Shown in pieces: positions 53,804-62,472 of a stretch of 64,000 bases of DNA. Each line of letters starts with the position of its first letter. Within the stretch, counting starts at the first letter, position 1. This stretch comes from Photobacterium sp. JCM 19050 (lineage in GTDB: Bacteria > Pseudomonadota > Gammaproteobacteria > Enterobacterales > Vibrionaceae), in the NCBI GenBank assembly GCA_001310455.1, contig BAXG01000024.1, forward strand, positions 20,763 to 84,762, in the 5' to 3' direction. The notes under the pieces were generated by a model that saw nothing but the letters and a program-made list of their open reading frames with translations, ran no database searches and was not told where the DNA came from. Position numbers and translations under genes: made by a program.

Positions 53804-55818
53804 TCAGGCCAGGGCATTGCCGAAGTTGTCTGAATCCTGTTTGAGTTTTAACGCCAATTCTTCTTTGGGGACAGGGCGAGAGAAATAGTAACCCTGAATA
53901 ATCCTGATTCCGCACGAATCGACTAAAGCCAACTCTGTTTCATCCTCCACACCTTCAGCGATAATTTCGTAATTGAGTTTTTGGAGTGCATCACTGATTG
54001 CCCGGTAGAGAACCCGGCCATTCCTTGAATGGGATTTCGCAAGAAACTGACGGTCCAGTTTCACGATGTCAGCTTCCAGTTCAGCAAGCAGGGACAGACT
54101 TGAATAGCCGGAACCAAAATCATCTATGGCAACGGGAATTCCGGCGGTACGCAGTTTTTGAACCGCCATCTTTGCAGTCGCCAGGTGTTGGATATAAGAA
54201 GATTCAGTAACTTCAATGACAACCGGGTAGCCGCGTAAGCGGGTGATCAGGAATTCAATGGTATTGTCGTCAAGCAGGGAATCTGCGGTGATGTTAATAC
54301 TGACTTTGCACAAAGGAATGCGTTGCTCGACCCAATGGTCAATATCCTGTGCTGCCTGCTCGATAACCCACCTGTCTATACAGAGCATCATCCCGGCTCC
54401 GGCAAAATCATCCAGAAACGCCGGACCGAAAATTTTCCCCTGTTTCCTGAGGCGCAGCAATGCCTCCATACCGATGATTTTTCCGGTATCAGCACAGTAT
54501 TGGGGTTGGTAATAGAGCATCAGTTCGCCGTGTATGACATCAAACATGTGTTTTTGCAGGACGGCCTGTTGCTGGTTCAGCTCGCTCTGCGCCTGATGCA
54601 TCCGGACATCGCTACGGGTGGCCACATCATTGGTGAGATTCAAAACCCGGGTAAGGCTGTCTCGCAGGCTTTCGCTGCTTCCAACTTCAAAACGTTTGAT
54701 GAAGGGCTTGTAAATGACAACACCCAACAGAATTAAAAGCCCCTGGACGGCGACAGCAAAGTAGCTGTTTGTCACCAGCCAACTGTTGACAAAAACAGGG
54801 GTTATCCAGTCAACCGTAGTCTGGGCAAGCGGAACCGGATGGAAGGTTAAAAGAAGCTGTGCCAAGAACTGGTTTATCAGAGGGACCAGCAGGAAAGGGA
54901 TAGCCAGTGTTGGGTTATAGATGACAGGCAGCCCAAACAGCAGAAGCTCATTCACATTAATCAGAGCAAAAGGGAGGGAAAGCTTGGCGATAATCCGGGC
55001 ATGGGTGTTACGGGAAAAAAGGAGAATAGCCAGAATAACCGACCAACTGCTGCCCGCACCACCGGGAGAGACAAAAACATCGAAGAAGGTATTGAAAGGT
55101 ATCCCGGATACGAAAGGTTCGGTGACAAATCCGGTATCAAAAAAGCTGTAATACGCCGATGCGCCGTGGATGCCTGTCAGCCAGAACAGATGAATTGAAA
55201 GGGTATGTACCAGTGCCTCAACCTGGATAGGCAGCATTGCCACCCACTGAACAAAGGGGTGTATGCTGAAAAGACCAAGAGGGGCAAAATCACCAGAGCA
55301 GTAATAAAGATAAGGATATAAGGCAGTGAAGCATCTATGTTGCGGACAAGTGCCGAGTTGAGGCGACCTTCTTTATCTATTGAAAAGTGAAGGTGCTTTC
55401 TGACACCTACGTAGACGATCCAAACCAGAATAGGTGTGAGAACGGCGTGATGAAGTACAAAGTCATCTGTGATGATGAATCGTCCGTCAAGGAACTGGAT
55501 GGCGCCTGAGAAACTGATAAATATTAGCAGGGACAATATGGTGGCGTGGATGCGATCGTAGGAGAAGTTCAGCGCAAGGTGATATGCGATAGAGATGACG
55601 AGAAAAAGTGGAAAACTCAGGCCAAACACAGCGGAAAGGAAATGTAGTTCCTTTTCCTCGAGTACGTAGTGAGAGATACCCAGCGCATTTATCGCTACCC
55701 ACACTGAACGTAAAAACATAAAGGGAAGCAGCGCAAGAACGGCATCCCTTAAAGAGATAAAAAGTACGCGACCCGATGAAGGTGTAAATGCCATTGTCGA
55801 CGACCCTGTCACTGTCAT
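53804..55818 (-). CDS. PTS EIIC-like membrane domain fused to EAL c-di-GMP phosphodiesterase (one apparent frameshift)
   Basis: The N-terminal 400 or so residues form a polytopic domain like the IIC component of lactose/cellobiose-type PTS permeases (LTGIHGASAYYSFFDTGFVT; PFALINVNELLLFGLPVIYN). The C-terminal third is an EAL phosphodiesterase domain with catalytic motifs present: MEALLRLR, VSINIT, VTESSY, IDDFGSGYSS, KLDRQF and IAEGVED. One C is missing near 55255. No IIA or IIB domain is present. The protein may sense a sugar or PTS state and set c-di-GMP accordingly (inference). The start could also be the ATG at 55794. Corrected length about 671 residues. Confidence 0.87.
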
Positions 55819-56077
55819 TTAACTGTCTGAAATGCCGTTTCCCCCAAATCAGCGATGAAAACGGTGTCTTTGTTTCCTTCCTATGTGTCAGAACTTATTT
55901 CACACGGTGAATTAAAATAGGTCTCATTATGACCAAATTAAAGTGAATAAATTTCATATCGATAAACCTATCTATAATTATATAAATGCACTTCAATTAG
56001 TTGATTGATATCAATAGGTTTTGTGAATGCGAGTGAATAGAAGGATTGACTAAGTTTTTGGCTTTTTTGGGAGCAAT

Positions 56078-56106
56078 ATTGCCTGCCCTGAGGAAGGGCA
56101 GGCAAT
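56078..56106. terminator. Perfect 12-bp hairpin downstream of lplA
   Basis: ATTGCCTGCCCT and AGGGCAGGCAAT enclose GAGGA, 47 bases past the lplA stop. No T run follows on the minus strand, so its action as a terminator is uncertain. The remainder of 55819-56152 is AT-rich and shows no reading frame. Confidence 0.6.
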
Positions 56107-56152
56107 GTATGAGAGAAAATGACCTGATTTGAAAAATAAAATGTTGGTCAGG

Positions 56153-57166
56153 TTAGGCCAGCGAAGCGATTAGCCAGCTCTGTAATTCAGAAAGATGATT
56201 GGCATGTTGTGGATAGGCAACAGCGATTTCCGATACGGCAGTACTGAATGCTGATGGAGTATAGGGAACGCCGACCAGAATCTCTGAAAGTGACTCCAGT
56301 GGAGCGGGATCCAGACTGTCGGTGAAGATCTGACAGCGACTGATATGTGCTTTTTCAACATCCAGATGGATCTCAACGCCGCCCCAGCTGAAGCGCTCTT
56401 CCAGGCTGTGGGTAAAATGCGGCGTATGGCCAAAGTTCCATTCCCAACTGCTTTGGGCTGCAAATTTCTCAGTAAAGCCGGGAAGATCCGGTAGCGACTC
56501 AGGAGAAATCAGCTCAGGTTCAACCTGTTCCCCGAAACGGGCGAAGAAAGCCTGAATGATGGCTGCGCAAACCTGTTCGTGATTGATGCCGGGGTTTAGT
56601 TCATTAAGGTTGATCACTCTTGAGCGTACAGAGGCAATCCCTTTAGCTTGGAGCTTTTTAGGGTCGGGGTTGAGGTAATTTGCCAGCCGGGAAAGATCAG
56701 CATTCAGAAGCAAAGTGCCGTGGTGGAATCCGCGATCCATGGTTTCGCGATAGGCCGATCCTGAGAATTTGCGCTCGCCCTGGTCATCTTCAACGATAAG
56801 ATCGTTACGCCCTGATGCTTTGGCATCTATCCCCAGGGATTTAAGCGCGTTGAGCACGATAGCAGTGGAGACACTTTTGTCGTACACCGGCTTTCCTGCC
56901 ATAAAGGTGAAGTTGGTGTTGCCCAAATCGTGGAACACCGCGCCACCTCCACTCTGTCGCCGGGCGAGTGTAATTCCGTCAGCTTCCATTTGCGCGGTGT
57001 TACATTCCTTCCAGGGGTTTTGTGCCCTGCCTACAACCACAGTATCTGCATTTCGCCAGAGGAACAGAACACGCTGATCAGCGGGCATGTTTCTGAAAAT
57101 CGTATCTTCAACGGCGAGGTTAAACCACGGGTTGGTAGATGTAGAGAGCAGGACACGGAGTGACAT
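56153..57166 (-). CDS. lplA: Lipoate-protein ligase A
   Basis: LplA activates free lipoate with ATP and attaches it to lipoyl domains of the 2-oxoacid dehydrogenases and the glycine cleavage H protein. The 337-residue protein matches E. coli LplA (338). It starts [20 protein letters not shown] and carries the substrate loop [20 protein letters not shown] and the later [24 protein letters not shown] precedes the ATG at 57166; an earlier in-frame ATG would add 16 residues without family support. The 300 bases upstream (57167-57470) are AT-rich non-coding sequence shared with the divergent gene. Confidence 0.95.
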   Translation of the reverse strand: MSLRVLLSTSTNPWFNLAVEDTIFRNMPADQRVLFLWRNADTVVVGRAQNPWKECNTAQMEADGITLARRQSGGGAVFHDLGNTNFTFMAGKPVYDKSVSTAIVLNALKSLGIDAKASGRNDLIVEDDQGERKFSGSAYRETMDRGFHHGTLLLNADLSRLANYLNPDPKKLQAKGIASVRSRVINLNELNPGINHEQVCAAIIQAFFARFGEQVEPELISPESLPDLPGFTEKFAAQSSWEWNFGHTPHFTHSLEERFSWGGVEIHLDVEKAHISRCQIFTDSLDPAPLESLSEILVGVPYTPSAFSTAVSEIAVAYPQHANHLSELQSWLIASLA

Positions 57167-57470
57167 GACAACCTTTCTAAATTTGTGTGACGAATTAATG
57201 AAAATGTACTTCATTCTCGTTTAACGGTAAAGAAACAGTCACTTACAAATATGTACTAGTTTGTGAAAACATTTTTCTGAGATCTGTTGATATTCTAATC
57301 AGTATCGCTTTATTATTCCCATGAAGCCCGTGATTATTTCGTCTCATCAATAATTGCTGGAGTTTTGTATTGGCAGTTCTTTTGTGCAAAAGCACCTCAG
57401 GGCTCAAGGAAAGACATGATTTTGTTGTCCGGACAGTTTTGCTGACCGGAATGAAGAGAGTAGCGCCTTA

Positions 57471-58014
57471 ATGACATTAGACCTCATCACAGAAATCCTC
57501 GGATGGACATCCGTTGCCTTCTACATTTCTATCACTGTGTTCAACACAATGAAGGTAACCCGCTATGCAGCGTTTGGCTCAGCAGCCAACGATACATTGT
57601 GGGCATTTCTGATGGCTGGTGGCCAAAGGTGATTCTTAACCTGTCTGTGGCATCGTTGAACACTTACCGCTACGCCAAGGATTTCACCAATGCCTCCAAA
57701 GCAGTGATCCTGACATTGGGTGGTGTAATGGCGGCAGGAATTGCGTACATAGCTACGTTGCGGTAACCGGCTTTCTGGCGAACCCAACACTGCCTGTTGC
57801 ATTACAGTTTGCTGACCTTGGTGTGATTCTGTTGGCGCTTTATATGACTGACCTGAAAAACTACCGCAAGCTGATGCTGGTATCCGGTTTTGTAGGTATG
57901 GCGGCTTATTGGGGCAACCCACAGATGATGATTATCAAAGCGCTGGTTATTGGCATTATGACCTTCAAGCTGTTCTTTGATAAACGCGCTGAACCGGTTC
58001 CGGAAGCGGCGTAA
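57471..58014 (+). CDS. YgjV-like inner-membrane protein (two apparent frameshifts)
   Basis: Joining three frames gives a protein of about 181 residues with five or six hydrophobic segments (EILGWTSVAFYISITVFNTM; VILTLGGVMAAGIAYIATLR; FADLGVILLALYMTDLKNYR; LMLVSGFVGMAAYWGNPQMM). It resembles the YgjV family in length, in the opening G-W segment and in its repeated short helices, but this is from memory and the function of that family is unknown. Breaks near 57627 and 57765 need one C and one G. AAGAGAG lies ten bases before the ATG. A strong terminator follows. Confidence 0.6.
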
Positions 58015-58030
58015 ATCCAGATACAAAATT

Positions 58031-58060
58031 AAAACGGCAGAACATCAACCTGCCGTTTTT
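58031..58060 (+). terminator. Terminator after the YgjV-like gene
   Basis: AAAACGGCAG pairs with CTGCCGTTTT around a nine-base loop. Confidence 0.87.
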
Positions 58061-58258
58061 GCCAACAGAACAACCAATTAAATTGATTTAAGTTCTACCC
58101 CAAGCATTCGCACCGTGATTAGGCCATAATAACGGGCTTGTGATGCATGATATTTGTGCCAGTTGTTCGGCACTTATTCGCTTTACGTCCTCATTCCGGT
58201 ATGTCCCTGAGCATCTGAGATAACCGGGTCAATACACCAGTAAACACCGGCTGCACTT

Positions 58259-59149
58259 ATGTCCATATTTACTCTGATACAGGCAGGGCTGCTTGTTGGA
58301 GGAGGGGTTTTTATTGTCATGCTTATTCGTGCGTGGCTGAAAAACCGGTCGCAGGAAGCGCAGACAAAAATTATTCCAATCGGCCTTATCGGCGGTTTCG
58401 CCAACTTTTGCGATACCCTGGGAATCGGCAGTTTTGCCATCATGACCGCAGGCTACAAGCAATTCAAACTGGTTGACGATAAAGTCCTTCCCGGTACGCT
58501 TAACTGCCAATGTGTGCTTGCGACAACGGTGCAAGGGCTGATATTCCTGACTGCGGTTAACGTTGATCCCGTTACGCTTTTAAGCCTGGTAGCAGCAGCC
58601 TGTGCGGGGGCAACCTTCGGAGCGAAAATTGTCTCCGGCTGGGATCGCCAGCTTATCCGCATTGTGATGGCGATGGCTCTGCTGGTTGTCGCCGGCCTGA
58701 TGCTGGCCGGGCAACTTAAACTGTTTCCGATAGGCGGAACTGCCCTTGGCCTGAGCGGCTGGAAACTGGCAGCAGGTATCGCAGGGAATTTCTTGTTTGG
58801 TGCCCTGATGACAATAGGTATCGGCCTTTATGCCCCGTGCATGACCATGATCTATATGCTGGGTATGAACCCGCTTGCCGCCTTCCCTGTCATGATGTGT
58901 TCCTGTGCATTCCTGAGTTATTTTTCCTCCGGTGGTTTCCTGCTGCGTAACCGGGTCAACACCCGCGCTGCACTGGTGGTAGCCATTACCGGCCCGATTG
59001 GGGTAGTGATTGCAGCCTATCTGGTGAAGTCCCTGGATATGCACTTGCTGGCTTGGCTGGTCACCGGTGTGGTGCTGTATACCTCCGTTACCATGTACCG
59101 TTCCTGGCAAAAGGGCCGGAAACTTTCTCCGGCAGCGGCGAATGCCTGA
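58259..59149 (+). CDS. TauE/SafE (TSUP) family membrane permease
   Basis: The 296-residue protein has about eight membrane helices with two repeats of the TSUP type: the first near IGLIGGFANFCDTLGIGSFA and the second near NFLFGALMTIGIGLYAPCMT. TSUP proteins move sulfite, sulfoacetate or other small organosulfur or C2 anions across the inner membrane. The substrate cannot be read from sequence. The frame is intact. The space from 58061 to 58258 shows only a probable promoter. A terminator follows directly. Confidence 0.87.
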   Translation: MSIFTLIQAGLLVGGGVFIVMLIRAWLKNRSQEAQTKIIPIGLIGGFANFCDTLGIGSFAIMTAGYKQFKLVDDKVLPGTLNCQCVLATTVQGLIFLTAVNVDPVTLLSLVAAACAGATFGAKIVSGWDRQLIRIVMAMALLVVAGLMLAGQLKLFPIGGTALGLSGWKLAAGIAGNFLFGALMTIGIGLYAPCMTMIYMLGMNPLAAFPVMMCSCAFLSYFSSGGFLLRNRVNTRAALVVAITGPIGVVIAAYLVKSLDMHLLAWLVTGVVLYTSVTMYRSWQKGRKLSPAAANA

Positions 59150-59169
59150 GCGTTGCTTGGATACAGGAG

Positions 59170-59194
59170 AGGGCATGTCTGACATGCCCTTTTT
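59170..59194 (+). terminator. Terminator after the TSUP permease gene
   Basis: GGGCATGT and ACATGCCC enclose CTG and are followed by TTTTT. Confidence 0.85.
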
Positions 59195-59345
59195 CATATC
59201 CGGGTGGCCATCATTGCAATTTGCTACGGATTTCCGGCAACGCAAGAAGCCAGAACTGTGATACCAACTGTTGCTTTCAGTTCGCAGCTGAACGTAATAT
59301 GGAAAGTGCTTGTTAAGCTTTTTTGAATCAGAAAAGGAGTTTTCT

Positions 59346-59420
59346 ATGTCTAAAGGCCGTGTATCAAGTAAAAAAATCAAGCAGATGCTGAAGTCGGTTC
59401 AGGAAAATAAAGAGAAGTAA
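59346..59420 (+). CDS. 24-residue basic protein with strong translation signals
   Basis: A 25-codon frame begins MSKGRVSSKKIKQMLK and ends SVQENKEK. AAGGAG lies six bases before the ATG, an ideal site. The frame is directly followed by an intrinsic terminator whose stem starts 11 bases after the stop. The gene before it also ends in a terminator (59170-59194), so this is an independent small transcription unit of about 150 bases. The peptide has seven lysines and one arginine, no hydrophobic stretch, and probably forms a basic amphipathic helix. I do not recognise it. It is far below the cut-off of standard annotation. Confidence 0.68.
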   Translation: MSKGRVSSKKIKQMLKSVQENKEK

Positions 59421-59430
59421 CCGACCACAA

Positions 59431-59455
59431 GGAGAGATTAAATCTCTCCTTTTTT
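59431..59455 (+). terminator. Terminator after the 24-residue gene
   Basis: GGAGAGAT and ATCTCTCC enclose TAA and are followed by six T residues. Confidence 0.87.
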
Positions 59456-59479
59456 ATGCCTTTCATTTCATGTTTTCTT

Positions 59480-59917
59480 TCAGGTTGGCATTTTCATCAT
59501 TCCTACCAGATACAGCGCCGCAAGCAGCAGACAAATCGCAGACGAAACCACCATAAATGTCATTCGCTGGGCGAGTTCCTGAAAGTAAGGATTGTCGGCC
59601 ATAAACACCACAGGGATGCCTGCCAGACCGCGAAGCAGGAAAATACCACCGATAATGGTGAGTGCTGGTGTGGTGAGAGGGAATTGGCGGATCAAACCGG
59701 CCCCCGAGAATGCGTACAGCCCCCAAATCAAAAGCAGCGCAGCAATAACAGCAGTGACGACCGCCGGATATGTTTTCCCGGCTTCTGCCATTTGCGCCAT
59801 TTTTTCTCCGGCACCGAAGAATCGGTACCAGCTCGGGCCACCGAAAATTATCGCCACATGCAGTGCTGCAGCAATGACGCTTCCTGCACCGCCAATGATC
59901 AGATACAGATTCATCAT
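59480..59917 (-). CDS. Small four-helix inner-membrane protein
   Basis: The 145-residue protein has four predicted membrane helices (LIIGGAGSVIAAALHVAIIF; AVVTAVIAALLLIWGLYAF; LTIIGGIFLLRGLAGIPVVF; MTFMVVSSAICLLLAALYLV). GGGAGAGG lies just before the doubled ATG; either ATG may be used. I cannot assign it to a family with confidence. It is divergent from the GST gene and convergent with the 24-residue gene. No catalytic motif is seen. Confidence 0.75.
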   Translation of the reverse strand: MMNLYLIIGGAGSVIAAALHVAIIFGGPSWYRFFGAGEKMAQMAEAGKTYPAVVTAVIAALLLIWGLYAFSGAGLIRQFPLTTPALTIIGGIFLLRGLAGIPVVFMADNPYFQELAQRMTFMVVSSAICLLLAALYLVGMMKMPT

Positions 59918-60020
59918 TTCCTCTCCCTACTGAGCGCAAACGTCCATTGTTTTCTTACCATGCGTGATCGGTAGCCAGACATCAACCCAGCAATATTCCT
60001 GAATGTTGTCCGGTTCGGCG

Positions 60021-60048
60021 GATACCCAAACGTCTACTTTTGGGTATC
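60021..60048. promoter_or_regulatory. Inverted repeat upstream of the GST gene
   Basis: GATACCCAAA and TTTGGGTATC form a perfect 10+10 dyad with an eight-base centre, ending 18 bases before the GST start. It may be an operator shared with the divergent membrane-protein gene or a hairpin in the mRNA leader. Confidence 0.5.
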
Positions 60049-60066
60049 AGCTAATTTTAGGAGCGG

Positions 60067-60704
60067 ATGATGACAATCTTGTATGCCTTTCCACCGACGC
60101 GTTCAAACCGAGCACAATGGGCGTTGGAAGAGCTTGGCCTTACCTATGAAAACCGGATTGTGAACCTTGAGAAAGGCGAACAGAACGCCTGTGAATATCT
60201 TAGCCGCCATCCATTGGGTGTCGTTCCTGTGTTGGAAACTGACCACTACAGGATGTTTGAATCGGTGGCAATCATCATGCAGATGATTGACGAAAACCCG
60301 GATTCCGGACTGGCTCCGGAAGCAGGCTCTCCGGAGCGCGCGCTATATTACCAGTGGTGCGTTTATGCACCGGCTGAACTGGATTGTCGCCTCATGGAGT
60401 ACTTCGATAATAAAAACCGGCCGCTTTATGCCATGAGCCAACGGGCAGGCAGTACAACCTCGAAGCAGCAGAGCAGGGGAAATACCAGTTCAGTTTACGA
60501 GCCCAAGCCCTGAGTAACGTGTTAGAAAAGCAGGATTACATATTGGGAGAGACATTCAGCGGGGCGGATATTGCTATCGGGCATTCCTGTTTTATGGCAA
60601 AGCTGATGGGGTTAATTGGTGATTACCCAGTGCTGGAGGCTTACTACGCGCGGCTTAACCAGCGACGCGCGCACCAGAAAGTGTATGGCACGGAAAGTAA
60701 TTAG
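60067..60704 (+). CDS. Glutathione S-transferase family protein (one apparent frameshift)
   Basis: The corrected protein of about 213 residues has an N-terminal thioredoxin-like domain (MTILYAFPPTRSNRAQWALE; HPLGVVPVLET; FESVAIIMQMIDENP, the last with the E-S pair that binds glutathione) and an all-helical C-terminal domain (YILGETFSGADIAIGHSCFM). The frame breaks near 60435 where ATG-AGC-CCA lost a C. AGGAG lies upstream of a doubled ATG; the second at 60070 has better spacing. The substrate is unknown. It stands alone behind an inverted repeat. Confidence 0.87.
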
Positions 60705-60808
60705 CTTACGTTTTGACACGATACCTCAATTTCATCATGTTGAAGTAGAGATGGCGGTGGTTATTTTTTAATCTAGAGTAATCGCTCGGATGAGGAAGGG
60801 ATACCACT

Positions 60809-62008
60809 GTGTTCAAGCGCGGATTCAATAAGATTTACATGAAGGTGCTTTGGGTTGCCGCCAAACTATTACCTATATCCAAGCCAACGATGTTCATTGG
60901 CAAGGACTCGTCAGTTGAACTTTGTCGCTCAATTGCGCTAATGGGGCCAAAGAAAGTGCTGATTGTTACAGACGCTGGCATCGTGAATCTCGGGTTTGTT
61001 GAGATGCTTTCCAGTGAGCTTGAAAAGTGGAGTGTATCAACGGAGTGTTACAGCAGAGTCACGCCGGATCCGACCTATGATCAGGTGGAAAGTGGGGCGG
61101 TGCTTTACAGGGAGTCCTGCTGTGACGCCGTACTGGCAATTGGTGGCGGGTCACCGATTGATTGCGGGAAGGCGATAGCGGCGTTGGCCACCAACGTAAA
61201 ACCCATCAAGCGATTGACCGGCTTGCTGAAACTGCGCAAAGCCCCGGCACCGCTGTTTGTTATACCGACTACCGCCGGGACCGGCTCGGAAGTCACCGTG
61301 GCTGCGGTGATATCCGATCCCATTACCCATAAGAAAACACCGATACTTGACCATAAGCTGATGCCCGTCGCCGCCGCATTGGATCCTGTTTTGATGCAGG
61401 GGCTTCCATCTCATATTACGGCACAAACCGGTATGGATGCCCTGACCCATGCCGTTGAGTCCTATATTTCAACCAATGCAACACCTGAAACTGACCGCTA
61501 CGCTCTGGCAGCGGTCAAGTTGATTGCGAAAAGCCTGGAAACTGCGGTCTCCAATGGAGGCAATCTTGAAGCCCGGTTGGATATGGCGCTGGCGTCCTAC
61601 TATGCCGGGTTGGCGTTTACAAAGGCCAGTTTGGGTTATACCCATGCCATCGCCCATACCCTTGGCTCTTACTACGGGGTACCGCACGGGTTAGCCAATG
61701 CGTTGGTGCTGCCTAATGTTCTGGCGTACTCCAAAAACAGTGCAGCCTCCCGGTTGGCAAACCTGGCAGTCGTAATTGGCGAACCAGCAGGCGGTGATAA
61801 TGCGGAAGCGTTTATCTCATGGGTGCGGGATCTTCGACAGAAACTGGGTATACCGGACACGCTTGAGTCTTTGGACGAGGGCGATATTGCAGGAATAGCC
61901 CGGCAGGCCTGCATCGAAGCGGTATGGAACTACCCGGCTCCCAGATATATGGAGCAGCAAGACTGCGAAAGGGTAATCGCTGAGTTGCTACCGACTACGG
62001 CAGACTAA
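60809..62008 (+). CDS. Iron-containing alcohol dehydrogenase
   Basis: A group III metal-dependent alcohol dehydrogenase of 399 residues. The NAD site GGGSPIDCGKAIAALA, the TTAGTGSEVTVAAVI segment and the metal-binding region (DALTHAVESYIS; YTHAIAHTLGSYYGVPHGLA) with its conserved histidines are intact. The start is a GTG at 60809 with GGAAGGG upstream; an ATG ten codons later is an alternative. The physiological substrate is unknown; relatives act on butanol, 1,3-propanediol or lactaldehyde. The frame is intact. Confidence 0.92.
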   Translation: MFKRGFNKIYMKVLWVAAKLLPISKPTMFIGKDSSVELCRSIALMGPKKVLIVTDAGIVNLGFVEMLSSELEKWSVSTECYSRVTPDPTYDQVESGAVLYRESCCDAVLAIGGGSPIDCGKAIAALATNVKPIKRLTGLLKLRKAPAPLFVIPTTAGTGSEVTVAAVISDPITHKKTPILDHKLMPVAAALDPVLMQGLPSHITAQTGMDALTHAVESYISTNATPETDRYALAAVKLIAKSLETAVSNGGNLEARLDMALASYYAGLAFTKASLGYTHAIAHTLGSYYGVPHGLANALVLPNVLAYSKNSAASRLANLAVVIGEPAGGDNAEAFISWVRDLRQKLGIPDTLESLDEGDIAGIARQACIEAVWNYPAPRYMEQQDCERVIAELLPTTAD

Positions 62009-62045
62009 AAAAATTTGTCTTACGGTGTCCAAACATCACTCCTGC

Positions 62046-62070
62046 TGTCGTCAAAGGTGTGGCACTGCGA
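62046..62070 (+). promoter_or_regulatory. Candidate ECF42-type promoter of the DGPF/sigma pair
   Basis: TGTCGT, 16 bases, then CGA, 38 bases before the DGPF start. This resembles the motif that, as I recall, was reported for ECF42 targets (TGTCGA at -35 and CGA/TC at -10). It would make the sigma factor autoregulated. Confidence 0.45.
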
Positions 62071-62108
62071 GAATCGGCTACGTTATATAGACAACAAGGA
62101 GTGATGAC

Positions 62109-62453
62109 ATGACGACCAAGACCTACCTTTGTATTCAACGAAGTGATGGTGGAAACTGCGAACCGCCTTCGCCTTCAGACATGGAAAAGATGTACGCCAA
62201 TTTCATGGCGTGGAAAGAAAAGTTCGCCGATAACATTATCGATATGGGCGGGAAACTTGCGTCGGGCGGGAAGCTGGTTCGCCACGGAGGTGTCGTAACT
62301 GACGGGCCTTACATGGAAACCAAAGAAATTATCGGCGGTTTTATGATTATATCGGCAGAAAGCTATGAAGAGGCGGAGCAAGTAGTGCGTGAAAGTCCGG
62401 GTGTGGCTGGAAACGGCACCAGCGTCGAAATCCGGGAAATACAGACTCAGTAG
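62109..62453 (+). CDS. YCII-related DGPF-domain protein
   Basis: The 114-residue protein has the alpha-beta fold signature of YCII/DGPF proteins: MTTKTYLCIQRSDGG at the start, and VTDGPYMETKEIIGGFMIIS, where the namesake motif reads DGPY rather than DGPF. AAGGAGTG precedes the ATG. Such proteins are the constant neighbours of ECF42 sigma factors. Their biochemical role is unknown; some YCII proteins have enzyme-like His-Asp pairs. The sigma gene follows after 19 bases, so they form an operon. Confidence 0.88.
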   Translation: MTTKTYLCIQRSDGGNCEPPSPSDMEKMYANFMAWKEKFADNIIDMGGKLASGGKLVRHGGVVTDGPYMETKEIIGGFMIISAESYEEAEQVVRESPGVAGNGTSVEIREIQTQ

Positions 62454-62472
62454 CTAATCGGCTGCCGACGTT

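Noticed and set aside
55812..55829. CTGTCAT-TTAA-CTGTCTG, a single Pho-box-like pair at the EIIC-EAL start
   Set aside because: It points away from the gene, overlaps its probable start codon and has only two half-sites, so activation of this gene is unlikely. It is probably chance.
58580..59380. 266-codon minus-strand frame opposite the TSUP permease and the 24-residue gene
   Set aside because: Shadow frame; its sequence is rich in Cys, His and Gly as expected from reversed membrane-helix codons, and it crosses two terminators.
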